Positions 42,180 to 54,987 of a stretch of 64,000 bases of DNA are shown piece after piece. The stretch is from Aspidapion aeneum (lineage: Eukaryota > Arthropoda > Insecta > Coleoptera > Brentidae): NCBI GenBank assembly GCA_963576565.1, contig OY755048.1, positions 3,354,501 through 3,418,500 of the forward strand, read 5' to 3'. Position 1 is the first letter of the stretch; each line of letters opens with the position of its first letter. The position numbers and the translations under genes were made by a program. The notes under the pieces were generated by a model, which was given only the letters and a program-made list of their open reading frames with translations, was not told the origin of the DNA and searched no databases.

Positions 42180-43490
42180 CATATAAAGGATGGACTAACA
42201 TCAGTTGCGATTTTTTCTAGTAGTAAAACTAGACTTAGTCTTTAAATTATAATTTGTATCTGAAAGTGCTTTTTGTTGGGTAAGAAGTGAGGTTTCTATT
42301 AAATTAGCAACCGACGCTGACGGCTTGCCTAAGATAGGATTTCTATGTATTTTTTTAACACCTACTGAAAAACTATCTACTGAAACGTTAAGGTAAAAGT
42401 GCAATAGAAAATGTGTCAAACTATTTATTGATTTCGAAATAAGCAAAATAACTTATGACCATGAAGTACCAGGTTAAGGTTAAATTCAAGGTTATTAGAT
42501 GGTTGCCCCTTAGACACGTTTCTGAAAAAATTAAATTCAAGTTAGAAGGAAAACTAAAAATGAAATAAAATGACACATTCCTTTTTTAGCAGTTAAATTA
42601 ATACCTAAGAATTTCTTTAAATTATTTTTTTAATTGAAAGGGATTTTAGAAAAAGGCAGTTTTGGGATGGGTTATGAAACTAACATCATTGTACTTACCA
42701 CGGTTTTTTAAATTTTATTAATTAGTTTAATTTAGTACTCTCTACCCTAGCATTACTTGTTTTAGTAAATATTATGACAATACTATTCTAAAGTTTATTT
42801 AAAGAAGTGAAAAATTATGTACACAGCTATTGTTTGCTTGATTGATGTGCTGTTTAGTGTCTAAAAGGTTAGGTTATTCTAAAGAAAACTTTTATGGAGA
42901 ATCCACTCGTGAGGCACTATACTACGCTACTATGATGAAATTCTATATTAAATAGAAATCTATATTATACGTAAAATAAAATTTAGAATATAGTTTCGAT
43001 ATACTGAAACAAAGGAACACTCAAATGTATAGTTGCCTCCATCCGCTCCAAGCTAGGTTGTCATAATGCTACAAAAAAAACACAGAACTATTTATTGATT
43101 TTTTGAATTTAGGAAACATGTATGGAGGCAAGTATACATTTTTAAAAGATTCATGCAATATTTAAAGCTGTGTGGAGCATACATACATGTGAACGTTTCT
43201 GTTAAAATCTGACTGGTAACTAATTTCGATAGTGCTCAACATCATAATTTAAAGAAATTGTTTTGTTTTTAATACCCTTTGATAAGCACATGTGTGCATT
43301 TTCATTAAAAATGATTTATTTTTTAAGCACAAAGATTTTGCATTGACCTATTAGTTTTAAATAAAGTAAATAAAAGAGATTGTAACTCTAAAACAGAGCT
43401 GTCACAAGTACATTATTAAAGCACTTGAAGTACAAGTACAAAGTACATCAAGATTTATAAAAGTAATTGAAGTTTTAAGTATATTCTTTT
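42180..43490. other. No gene seen
   Basis: AT-rich. TTAAATTCAAGGT at about 42480 also occurs at about 32490, a minor dispersed phrase. From about 43400, sequence related to the adjacent minisatellite begins. Confidence 0.4.
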
Positions 43491-43494
43491 TCAA

Positions 43495-43965
43495 ATTTAC
43501 TTCATTTATCAAGTACATTTTAGTGTACTTGAAGTAAATTTTAGTGTACTTCAAGTACATTTTAGTGTACTTGAAGTACATTTTAATGTACTGGAAGTAC
43601 ATTTCAGTGTACTTGAAGTACAATTTACAGTGTAGTTGAAGTACATTTTAGAGTGTAGTTGAAGTACATTTTGGTGTACTTGAAGTACATTTTAGGGTTC
43701 TTGAAGTACATTTTAGTGAACTTGAAGTACATTTTGGTGTACTTGAAGTACATTTTAGGGTTCTTGAAGTACATTTTAGTGTACTGGAAGCACATTTTAG
43801 TGTACTGGAAGTACATTTTAGTGTACTGGAAGTACATTTTAGTGTACTGGAAGTACATTTTAGTGTACTGGAAGTACATTTTAGTGTACTGGAAGTATAT
43901 TTTAGTGTACTTTAAGTGCATTTTAGTGTACGGGAAGTACATTACTTGACAAAATTAAGTACATT
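43495..43965. repeat. 21-bp minisatellite, about 20 units
   Basis: The unit is GAAGTACATTTTAGTGTACT plus one base (G or T). It contains the inverted pair AGTACA/TGTACT, so each unit can fold. Since 21 is a multiple of 3, both strands stay open: heptads like MYFQYTK on minus and YILVYWK on plus. Unit 3' variants (CTTG early, CTGG late) are grouped, suggesting local spread. Flanks to 43400 and 44060 contain decayed units. Confidence 0.95.
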
Positions 43966-44711
43966 GTAAAAAAAAATAAGTAACAAGTACAAATATTGCT
44001 CATTTATTGCACTTCAAATAAAGTACTTGAACAATTTCAGGTATTTTACTTGATGTACCTGACAGCTTTCTTCCAGAAATTTATAAAAAAATAATTATTG
44101 GATAAAAGTCAATGTAACTTTTATGAGAGTGATTTTGCTGTTGAGCAGTAATCTAAATAGTTAAAAATAGGGATAGGAAGGAAAAAGGAGGCCAGATTAC
44201 TTTTCTGGTCACATCTGACTTTTGCATGACAGAAAATAGCCTTCTAAAGAAATTTACAAAAGATATTGTTTCAACTAAATTTTGGAAGGGCTTTAAAAGC
44301 AGAAAGGGCAGTAAGATAGACTAATTTTAGAAAGTGACTATATGAGTTTTATGAAACGGAAAATATGTATACAGAATGTACAAAATATGAACAAAATCAG
44401 GTCCATCCAGTATATTTTTCTTGTGAACTACGATATATACGTTGGCCTAAAGCGAGTGCAGCTATATGTATTTCCCTAAGACCTTAGGAAGTGCTTGTGA
44501 AAAACCAATTTTTTCTTAAACCACTTTATAGTTGTAGTTCACACTATAATATAACTGGTCTATTTTTTAAGTGATAACTAACAGGCTGAATTTTCATACA
44601 TCGCTTTGTTTTTCCGAGTCGCTCAATTGTTTGCTCTACGAAACTATTAAGTGATTCCTTACAGAGAGCGCGGACCCAGACATCTTTCGAGCGTCAAACT
44701 AACAACCAACC

Positions 44712-46028
44712 CGCAGCCCACGAGAAAGACCGGCCCGGGCGCGGAAATATCACGTGACCATAGGAGGGTCACAAAAGAACGCCTCCCGGCCAGCTGTCAT
44801 TATAAAACATGTGTGTTTTCAGTTTTGGTATGTTTGTTTACGTCGATTTTTTTTTAATTCGGGCACGAATTTTATGTGAATTTTATAAAAGTTATTAAAA
44901 TAACGCAGCCCACAAAAAAGACTGTCGTGATCTGCGTTAAAATAATTAATGGCTAATGAGTAAATTTAAAAAAAAATACCTATAAGATAAACAATGCCGC
45001 GAACGTGTTGTTGGTTGTCGGTCCAACTATAAAAATGAAACCGAATATGTGTCAACTTTTAATTTGCCAGTGGATAAACAAATGCATGAAATTTGGTTGC
45101 GAAAAATTCATAATAATTTAAGTACCTTAAAACGTCCACAAGTTTGCATCAAACATTTTCCTAACGAGCAGGTTAGTTGGTTTGATAAGTGTGTTGTAAA
45201 TGGATTTTTGAAAATACCTAAGTAGACAACCTGTATCTACTTTTCGATTAGCTGATGTCGAGAGGCAACAAATGTAAACTGCAATACAAGAAAGTCTTGA
45301 AACACTTCAAGCTCATAAGAAATCAAAATTTTATTGCTCTATCTAATACTAAAATAAACAAAAATTGGATTTTAACCCAAGAACGTGACACAGTCTGCCT
45401 GTGCCTGATGACATTTTTAAACAACAATCCATCACTGTTAGCATCTCTAGTTGTTGAGGGAGATCTGTCATTTTTTGTAAATGTTAACAATGTGTCCATA
45501 CCAAAAAACAAATTGCCAAAAAAAGTAGGAGTTTTATTTTTGGACAGCCCCGATAGAAGAAGTGGTAAAAGATAAGATTGATCAAGTAATAGATATCCTT
45601 AGTGACATTTTCGATAGTGAGAGTGAAAAATGTGTTCAATTGTCATTTCTTATTGAACAATTAGGTCTCTTGAAAAGGTCACCTGAGAATCGAAGATATT
45701 GTGGATACACTTTTATTTAAAAAGTAAGATACAGCTTTTAAAAGAACATGAGTTGGTAGTTAACTTACACATTGATGAAATATATACTAAACTTTGTGAC
45801 AAGACAAAGAAAAATTTAAAAGCTTAAAGCTTAGGTTTGTTATGTCCAATTTTAAAAGACTTGTATAGATTTGAAGTAACTAACGATATTATGTATGTCA
45901 ATTTATTTAAATTGTGTAAAAACCGATAATATATTAAGCAATACAATAAGAATCCTGGAATTACTAAGATCACGTGATCGCCGACTTGCTTATAACGCGC
46001 CATGGCCGGTCTTTATCGTTGGCTGCGT
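44712..46028 (+). mobile_element. P-element-type transposon (1.3 kb, internally deleted), copy 2
   Basis: The ends CGCAGCCCACGAGAAAGACC and (complement) ACGCAGCCAACGATAAAGAC are inverted repeats; CACGTGA boxes lie inside both. The 8-mer AACCAACC flanks both sides (44704-44711, 46029-46036), the duplication size of P-type elements. The interior contains a THAP domain start and C-terminal transposase pieces, so it is a deletion derivative of a transposase-coding element. Confidence 0.9.
44994..45770 (+). pseudogene. THAP/P-element transposase remnants
   Basis: MPRTCC at 44994 begins a THAP-type C2CH domain. After a one-base shift the frame continues YVSTFNLPVDKQMHEIWLRK and RPQVCIKHFPNEQVSWFDKC, giving the C-x(n)-C...C-x2-H pattern. 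Further on, 45255-45575 encodes a basic segment (NWILTQERDTVCLCLMTFLN), then KIDQVIDILSDIFDSESEKC and SFLIEQLGLLKRSPENRRY, then [20 protein letters not shown], as in P-element/THAP9-type transposases. The order fits, but stops, a shift and large deletions make it non-functional. Confidence 0.8.
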
Positions 46029-46039
46029 AACCAACCATA

Positions 46040-49000
46040 CGATTCTGGGGACAATGTTGCCATTTACTTTCAAACACAGAAAAAACTGCCGCTTACTAAT
46101 TCTTTTCTGTTATTTTTTTTATCTTGTAATTTATAAGATGAAAAAAGTAACAGTTAAGAATTAGTAACATTGTGTCCAAAATCGCATGCTTAGGTTAGTC
46201 AGCTCGGCGCCCAAAAGATTTTTGCGCCCACGGAGTCACTCTTAGGAATCACTTTTAAGAATTTTCGTAGAGTAAAATGTTAAGCTATGTACAAAAATTC
46301 AGCTAGTTATTCATCACTTTAAAAAAAAAAGACCGGTGCGCAGTGTACTGTAGATAGCACAGGTTTAGTTTACTTTAGTTTCTTGACTACTATGATTTTT
46401 ATTAAACAGCATAGTTTTTGGCAACTTAGATATCAGTTAAGTATATTAGGTTCTGACATCTACGACATTAAAAATAAAATAAATAATTATCCCGCACATT
46501 TCTAATCAAATGGCTATGAGCGAGTTTTGTCTACTAAAGACAAGTAAATTATCATCATAGCGATCTTAGTAAGAAATTTGACACTTTTATACATCGTGCT
46601 AATATTTTTGTATTTTTTGCTAATGCTACGCGATAAGTTGAAATATTTAAGTATAAAACTTTTTATATACAAATATGTATGTATATATGCAAAAATTGGT
46701 CTTTTACAATCACATGATTAAGCGCTAACATAAAAAGCAACCAATCTGAAAAATATCTAGGATGGAATTTATGTAGAAAATTGGGTATTAAAACTATATT
46801 TTATCTTTTTTTTGTCTAATGACAGCCCAAAACGCCATTTACCATTGATACGTCTACAAGAGCGTTTTTTTTGTTATTTTGCAGCTTTTTTGGCACAGTA
46901 AACACCTAATTCTTAATTAAAAAATAATAACTATGAATAGTGTGCCAATAATTTGAGTTTGTTGTCTGATTTTAATTAAAAAAAGTTATTAGTGTGTTAC
47001 CAATACGCTTTAAGGGCGTATAAATCCCAAAGATCTGTTTTATATAACCAATGGTTCTATACCGGTAATGACAACTACTAGGACTGAGAAAATCAGACAA
47101 CCTAAAAAAAATTTGTAGCGTACACATATTCATGTTGGAATTAGTTTTACTGGCCTGCGATGTTTAAGCAAGCAGTCAGATCTTGTCATTTCGAGTGATA
47201 TATTTATATCGAATATATAGAATGAAACACATTAAACTTGCAGTTTCCACAAATAAAAAAAACATTGATTTTAATAATTTTTTGAGCACCACTGAAACAC
47301 ACGTACGACACACGAATAACGAAATACATACAGTTTTACCAGAGTATTGCTTATTTGGCTTACTTGATTATGCCCCACCTGTATGTATGTATATATGTGG
47401 GTATTAGTAAAAAAACACAAAATAAAACCTTTTGAAAAAACATTATTAACATTAAAACACATAAAAAATTAAACACTAATTTGCCAAACTAATTTCAGTA
47501 ATTTTTGTAAAGAATAAATTTGTTTTTTTCTCAAATTTTTATTTAAAAAAAATATCGCAACTGTGTTAAAAAAAAAGGAAACTAAGTACACAACTTCTCG
47601 GCGAGTTGATATTTTGTCAGTGTATCCAATATTAATGTACCTGTTTTTGGTTAAAGGTTTTATAACATTTAAGACAGCATTACTAAGAAACAGAGTTTTT
47701 TTTATTAATTTTTGCCAAGGTTGGTTCTTGTTAAGGTCATGGATACACCTAAACAAATTTTATCAACTATGAAAAAAAAAACAGTTAAATCAACTTTTTG
47801 TTAACAGATTATATAAATTATAGATAAGCCTCTACAGTATTTTTAACGAACAACACTATTTTGTATATAACTATGTGCAATAATAATGAGGCCGTCTAGT
47901 AAAAAAAGCATCAGGCGCTAATAATTAATAATTTTTATTCGAGACATAATTATCAGAGATTACTTTTTTTAAAAGTCAAATCTACCAGGCGAAAATTACC
48001 ATTTTTTTCTTCTAAAAATTAAACAACTTTAAGCTTAAATTTTTTTGTTATGTCTAATTTTATATATTAAGTTTGCAAGTGTTTTTTAGAATTTATTTTT
48101 ATTTTTATATAAATTGTGCATTTATTTTAATTTGGTTTTTATTTTTTTCTATAAACAATAATGTGCCTACGTCATATTAATCTGTCCTAAATTTTATTTA
48201 CTAAGAGAAACAACGCGCGTGTAAGTTGTATAAAACATAAATTTTTTAGGGGCATCGATAAATTCTAAAATTTTCAGAGCAGCACTGTTCTAAAAAAATT
48301 AAATATTTTAACTTAAATTTTTGTATTACTTAAGATTATAAGATATTTTTTTAATTTCAAAAATATTTCGGGATAAAAGTTTTTTTTTAATTTGAAGAAT
48401 ATGCCTGGCTTTAATTTTTTTTGGTCAAACAAAATAAAATCTGATTCGGCCGAGCTAATTAGTTACATTTGAGCGATCTTATGCATCTGTGATCTATGTG
48501 TTGTTTGAACTAAAAAAAAATAGAACTTAAAAAGTTCATGCTTCATGCTAAACGAAAATCAAAAAGGAAAAAAACTGTCAACTCAAAAAACGAAAACCGC
48601 TACAAAATTTAAAAAAAGGAAAAATAATCACTGCTTCAGGATTGGCAAAGGCCACTACAATAATTTTCTAGAATACTTTTTGTCTATTACTGCGTGTGAT
48701 AATCAGCAAATTTGGAAATAAGAAATATACATAGTTTTTTTATTTAAATGGATCGATTAAATAAGTTATGTATACTTATGCGTTTTAAATTCATTTTTAT
48801 TAAACCAAATAAATAATTGTTTACGTTTGGTTACTAAAATGAAAATTTGAGATATGAAAAAATACATTATTAGATTAGATATGAAAAAAATACATTATTT
48901 TTAAGGGTGACTATATTGGTATAAAGTATGGATAATAAAGAGTTATAGGCTATTGCAATTTTAAATAACTAAGTTTAATGGTTCTTATTTCCAAATTAAT

Positions 49001-49700
49001 TAACTAATTGTCTAATTAATATTTCTAGCGACAATATATCGTGGAATTTCTAAAACAAATATTTGTTTAGTAAGGTAACAGGTGTCTTAAACATGGAACA
49101 TCAATTTTCAATCCATTTTTATCATTTAAATTTTATTCTACAGTTCACAAAATGTAGTATATAAAATTTTCACGAAAAAATTGACACAGTTGCCAATTAG
49201 CTACCAGTTTTCCAATTAAACATGGCAAGTTTTCGAATTTTAATAATTACGTTTTTATTAAAACAATTAAAAATACAAACCTTGACAAAAGTTGGCTCTT
49301 CACTTTTTGTTAGGTATATTAGATGATTTAAAAAGGTGAAAATATCTAATACCAAACCATGTAACATACAGAATGTCTACAAAATGTATAAAGTGCAATT
49401 TAAATCATAAAAATCGGAAAAAAAGTGTAGAAGTTACACACTTATTGGGACTCCTATGTACGTGTTCCTGTTACAAACTTCTAACAACAATATATTGTGT
49501 ATTTGCTTAAAAAAATACAATAATATAGTAAAGTACCTATACAGAACTCCTTAAACGAATTTACAATAAAAACACTAAACGTATCCGAACCAAATAAAAA
49601 CAAACCAAGAAAAGCTTCTTGGTCAGATATGACAGATCGGTGTCAGACTTAGTCAAATAATTTTATTTTTCCTTTCTTAGGTACTTTCGGCCTCTAAAAG
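46040..49700. other. No gene seen
   Basis: Very AT-rich, with many T-runs and A-runs. Frames at 47183, 47469 and 47563 are short and low-complexity. Confidence 0.5.
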
Positions 49701-49722
49701 GCTTTCCCAAAATTTTTCTTAG

Positions 49723-49808
49723 CGGAAGATAATGAGATTATAAGAAAAGAAGAAGGTGAAGCTGTCGCTTGTAGAGCATCACATTTTTCAGTGCAGAATG
49801 TTAAGAGA
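49723..49808 (+). CDS. Candidate internal exon (weak)
   Basis: The acceptor CTTTCCCAAAATTTTTCTTAG and the donor GTAAGT bracket 86 bases encoding EDNEIIRKEEGEAVACRASH then FSVQNVKR. The frame is open and more protein-like than its surroundings. No family recognised. The end phase (0) matches the start phase of the candidate at 50218-50301. Confidence 0.25.
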
Positions 49809-50217
49809 GTAAGTTTGATGATTCTTGCCAGAGAGTTATTATTCACGTTTAATATCGACTAAGGTATAAAAAAGAATTTTCATATCTGACCATGAAGTAC
49901 GTGCTCAGCCATTCCAAAGTAACAGATCTGACGTTTGAACTCAAACTAAAATATATTATTTGCGTTTCCTTAAGAAAACAAGCAAAGTTCCGCAAAATAA
50001 TTTTATCACATTTTATGGGCATAAAACTGCCGTTTATTTTTCAAAAGACCCAATACGGAATATTACGTATATGCAAACAACGCTTTTATTTACTGGAACC
50101 AAATTCTATGCACCCTAGATGTTATGTCGCATGCTAATTACGAAATATAGAAAGAGAGGACGACATGTCCCAATAGAATTTTACAGTACATAGAATCTGA
50201 ACCTTTCTTCTGCACAG

Positions 50218-50301
50218 CGCGTATACAAAGACCAGCCTCGATGCCGTCCGCACCCCCGTGATGACCCCTGCGACGACGGTTCGCGTTGCATGTTAGAGTA
50301 G
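50218..50301 (+). CDS. Candidate terminal exon, Cys-rich (weak)
   Basis: After the acceptor ACCTTTCTTCTGCACAG the frame reads RVYKDQPRCRPHPRDDPCDD then GSRCMLE and stop TAG. It is GC-rich in an AT-rich setting and has four cysteines in 28 codons. It lies between the inverted arms 49908-50060 and 52140-52292, so it could be element-derived. The complementary strand is also open here. Confidence 0.25.
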   Translation, partial: RVYKDQPRCRPHPRDDPCDDGSRCMLE

Positions 50302-51058
50302 ATCACCGGCACTTTTAATTCGTGCGCTTAGTAGTTGTGTGCGCAACGATTACTTTTCCAAGTATCGAGTAAATACTGATACTTCCTATTCGATTATCAG
50401 ATATTTTGTATTCAGTACTAAATAATCATTATATTATCGGTAAATCTAATAAATACTGAGAAGAGTTGAAATTTTAAGTACTAAGTATGCAAATTATATG
50501 ATATGACGGCCCACTCGAAGGCCCAAAAAGTTAGCGTGGCACTAAAAAAAAGATTTTCGCCTGCGCCGCAATTTTTTTTTTTTTGGTGTGCACCCCCAAA
50601 GCTTTTTATCACGCGCCGCCACTGCGTGTGAAACATTGAAATCGGTTTAGTGGTTCCCAAAAAAACTATATTTTTTTAAACATCGTTTTACCCAATGCCT
50701 TTTCAATTTTATCGGCATTCGTCTCCTCATAAAATAATTTTTACTGAACCGATTTAAAAAAGATCAAGGGCATCATGGTGCAGCTCAGTAGCTCTTTAAT
50801 GATCACAATCGAAATTTGCAGGCACCTTAAAATCCAAGATGACGGACAGAATCAAACTTAACCCTTCAGAGTCTCGTTTTGTTTTCATGTTTCAAAAAAC
50901 TTTTTTGCCTGTCTCCGCCGCGAACGAGTTACGAATTATAGAAATCGGTTTAGTTATTCCCTAAATAATAATCTTTGTTCCAACCATTGTTTTACAGATT
51001 ATACGATTGCCTTGCCAATTGTTTTAGCATTAAATTCCTTATAAATATTATTACTGTA

Positions 51059-51403
51059 CAGTGGCGCACCCAGGAATGTGTCTTGGGGGGGCCCGACAGC
51101 TACAAAGCGCGCCCTCAAAAAACTTGCGAGAAAAAAAAAAAAGGTCATCATGTGTGGGGGAGGCCGACAGGTACAAAGCGCGCCCTCAAAAAACTGGCGA
51201 CCAAAAAAAAAAAAGGTCATCATGTCTTTTCGCAACTACGCCACAGCTTGGGGTTGGGGGGGGGGGGCCCGAAGCCTCCTGCTGTCAAATTTTAAGGTAT
51301 TTTTCATGTTTTTTCATCAAATATGTAGAAAATTTATTAAAAATCTAAGGCTAGGGGGGGGCCCGGGCCCCGGGGCCCCCCCTGGGTGCGCCCTTGCAGA
51401 CTG
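51059..51403. mobile_element. hAT-like MITE, second copy
   Basis: It begins CAGTGGCGCACCCAGGAATG as at 11378 and ends with GGGTGCGCCCTTGCAG. Inside is a duplicated phrase AAAGCGCGCCCTCAAAAAAC followed by an A-run and GGTCATCATGT (51110-51220). Frames across it come from the G/C-run repeats. Confidence 0.6.
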
Positions 51404-52299
51404 TACCTATTTTAATGAAATAAAAAGCATTACGGTAAGAATATTTGTTTCCCTTAAAATTTTATTAAAAAATTAATGCATTAAACACTAATATCTCGAT
51501 AACTACTAAAGCGATTTTTATGAATAGTACATCTATATGTGTGGCAAGCCTAGTCATTTACAGAAATTTATATAATTTATAAAGTGGGTCAAAAAATGTC
51601 TTACAACACAAAAAAAGCAATTCCTTATGTAGGGTCAAATTTGATTAAATCCGCCATCTTGTGTTTCAAGATGGTGGCAAATTTTTATAATTATTTTTAA
51701 AAAGCATTCGATTCTTACAATGCTTTTTATTTAATTAAAATCGGGTCAGGAAAAATTAATTTATGGGGAAAAAATGCAGACAAAATTAACAAGGCAATCG
51801 TATAACTGGTAAAACAATGGTTGAGAAAAACAATACTTTTCGGGAATCACTGAACCGATTTTAATGACTCATGTCTCGTTGTAAGTGGCAGAAATAGGGA
51901 TTTTTTAAAAAGTTTCCGGAACATAAGAATAAACGAGTTTATAAGAAATAAAGGTTTGATTCTCTCTGTCAATGGCGTATATAAGGGAGGCCCCCAAAGG
52001 TAAGATTTTTTTATTATTATAAATATCTTTGCTCAAATGCTTAATCGATTTCCTGCACAGATCAGTTTTTTTTCCATTGAAATCGATGGTATTGTTCGAA
52101 AGTTATAATGAAAAACATTTGTCCAGTTTTTATCGCCCGCTAAGCAATTTGAAAAATAAACGACAATAGTTTTATGCAGATAGAGTTTCATTGAATTCTT
52201 GGGGGGAACTTTGCTTCTTGTTTTAAGATAATGCGTATCCTAATATATTTATTTGTTTGAGTTCGTGCGTTAAATCTGTTACTATGGAATGGTTGTACT

Positions 52300-54980
52300 T
52301 TTTATTTGCTACGGATACATCGACGAAAAGGGTAATGTAAATTTGTTTGAGGTGTTTGTTATATTGTGTGCCTTTACTTAGCAATTCTAGAAGCAGTGTT
52401 AAAGAGCGGGCTGCGCGTAAGTTACAACGATGAGCGTACAGCTGCAGCGCATACGAAAAATACATAGCGGACAGAAATAAGTTGTAGGAAAAGCGGCTTA
52501 CAGCTTGGTCTGTTGAGCTCTTGCTGTACGGAACCGGGATCAAACGTTCTTGCAACTCGCCACCTATCACCTTCAAGATTAAAGGGCAAACGGTTAAAGA
52601 GTGGTTCGACAGACGACAGTAATAGTGATAGACACAAAAATCATAATAATAATTAACAAAATAGTAAGTGCACAGAGTATATAGACGCTACTACATAGTA
52701 AACCTGAAAGAAGATTCGTTAAGGAAAAACTCCACTTTTTTATGAAATCCCAAAATAACGCATCTCTTCAAATCCACATACGATAAACAACCCTTTTATT
52801 AGAAAGTTGAAAATGCTTAATTATCTTGGTTCAGTATTTATTTTTATAATTTTGATACTTTGTAAACAAATCGACACAAATTAAGTAATAGAAATCAACA
52901 TTTTGGTTATCAATCTATAAAAAACGGATTAGTAAAAGTTGATATTTTTATTTATCACAAAATTGTTTTTGGTTCTTAGTTGTTTTATCTAGAAGTAACT
53001 TTTATATAATATGTTTTGTTAAGTGTCAATTGTAATTTTATTAAGATATATGATTGTAAATTTTGGACCATTTGTTGATTTTTTTTAATTTGATATGTTT
53101 TTTTGAGAAGTGTCAGTTTTTTCCTTAACAACAGTACAGGAAAAACATGGATGCTGATATCTAAAATATACGTTTACGTGTGTGTAGAAAGATAGATCCT
53201 TTTAAAAAATCTTTTGACAGACACACAGATGATGGCTCAAACTTGTGTCAAATCTTCTTGGGCTCTGTACCGAATATTTCTGTTAACAGTATTATAATGG
53301 TATATAAATATTTTCCCATACATATACACAAGGATTATACCGGTAAAAAAAAATATTTTTTTTTCCACAAACTAAAATCTTTAATATTCGCCAATTAAAT
53401 AAAGTTAAAAACATAAGTACTTGTTATTTTTTTTAAATCATGATACTTAAGTCTCGAAAATAATATAAAAAACAGGTTCTTGTGTATATATACACGGATG
53501 TGCAAAATGTGTAAAATATTTTAAATAATATATATAATATATGCGTTAAAAGATAATTATGTTATTCGTAAATATAAAAGGTGCAATTAAAATAGTTTAA
53601 ATTAACAAAAAATAAAAAATATAACTACGATAGACCTTATAAATGTTAAAATTTTAAATATTAATAGCAAATAATTAAGTAAATATAGCCAAATTTGGAT
53701 ATATTACCTAAACTTTTTACTTTTTTTCCATTGTGTTACATGGAAAATGTGATGTACGCAAGAATGATAATCTCATAAACTTTTTACTGGTTAAATGTCG
53801 TGGTATTGAAAATAAACATTACTTCTTTATATAGAAAAATGATTGAATTAATGAGGTAACACTTTTTTTCATTAGTCGATGGTCGATTTTGACACACAAA
53901 GACAGTTGTAGTGTGCATGCGCGAATTTCAAATTATACCACTTTCTTTCCATTACCACTAACCTGAGAGAAATATCTAAAATGCTATACATACAGCTAAT
54001 TCTACATAACAGGACGAAATATTTATGTACAAAAAAATAATACAAAAGACCTAATGGAGTCGGCCAACTTTACCCGCAACTGCACAGATATTTTTATAAG
54101 GCCCTTAACTAATTATTTTTTTTTCTGTCAACAAAGAATTAGTAAAAAGACCTATAAAATAATTTGTGTGCATATGGCTTTTACTGTTTTAACTAAGATT
54201 AGCCGAATTGTACCTAAAATTCAGTTTAACACGCCGATTTTTTTTAAATTGTACAAAATCGAATGATTCTGGTTGGTCTGGGTTTTTAAAATCTGTAGTT
54301 TAGTTAAAAGATTCATATAAACGGCTAAATGCAACCTTTATGTGAAAAAATGGTGACTTATATCAAAAACCAATTGAGTCAAATGATTGTCATTTTTTAA
54401 ATAATTATTACCGTGTTTTTTCCATAATATTGCTGACATTAACACCCAAAACACTTAAACCAAAGCGAAAAATTTCAAACGAAATACGATAAATGCGGGA
54501 CATCACAATGATTTAAAAAAATACCTATAAATCTGTATCAAGAAAAAAGTTGGAAAATGGAAGATATATCAAACAACCATGGTACTCAATTTAAGACCTG
54601 TATTACAGAAAAATTAAACTAGATTTTCTGTGCCTGTATAGATCAAGAATACCTTTTATTATATGCGCTCGTAACGGAAGAAAATTAAAGGAATTCAAAT
54701 TCGTTTGACAACCGATTCACAGATGGCGCTATCCTTTGATTTTCTTTTAAAGCATCTACAAAATTTAAAAAAAAATCTTATAGGGAATTCCGTTTACAAA
54801 AAACACCTAAAAGGATGAAAAAAAATCGGTAGAGTTAACCTAATTTTAGGCAGTAGCACCTTAGGGTTAAATTGAGATTCTATCGACAAGTAAGTCCCTC
54901 CATATACTGTTTTAATGACATGTAAATGTCAAGTTCTAGTTATTATTTAGTCATGTGGTTCTATCTAGCTATAATGTGGC
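52300..54980. other. No gene seen
   Basis: AT-rich apart from 52390-52570, where a moderately GC-rich patch supports two overlapping minus-strand frames (52223-52576, 52422-52637). Neither has splice sites or recognisable homology. Confidence 0.4.
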
Positions 54981-54987
54981 TAAATAG

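Larger units (their letters stand above)
49908..52292. mobile_element. Element or pair of arms with CATTCCA(T/A)AGTAACAGAT ends
   Basis: 49908-50060 (GCCATTCCAAAGTAACAGAT ... CTGCCGTTTATTTTTCAAAA) is the inverse of 52140-52292 (complement ACCATTCCATAGTAACAGAT ... GTCGTTTATTTTTCAAAT). The arms match the ends of the foldback element at 56621-57182. Whether they bound a single 2.4-kb element is uncertain, since other repeats lie between. Confidence 0.5.

Noticed and set aside
43625..43949. Open frames of 96 and 105 codons on both strands
   Set aside because: Translations of the 21-bp minisatellite; openness follows from the period being a multiple of three.
43495..43965. CRISPR-like regular repeats
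   Set aside because: Contiguous 21-bp units without unique spacers, in eukaryotic DNA.
51061..51476. Three overlapping plus-strand frames of 95-132 codons
   Set aside because: They lie in a hAT-like MITE with duplicated A-run and G-run segments; no protein family fits.
52223..52637. Minus-strand frames of 117 and 71 codons
   Set aside because: Partly overlap an element arm; no splice sites, motif or homology seen.
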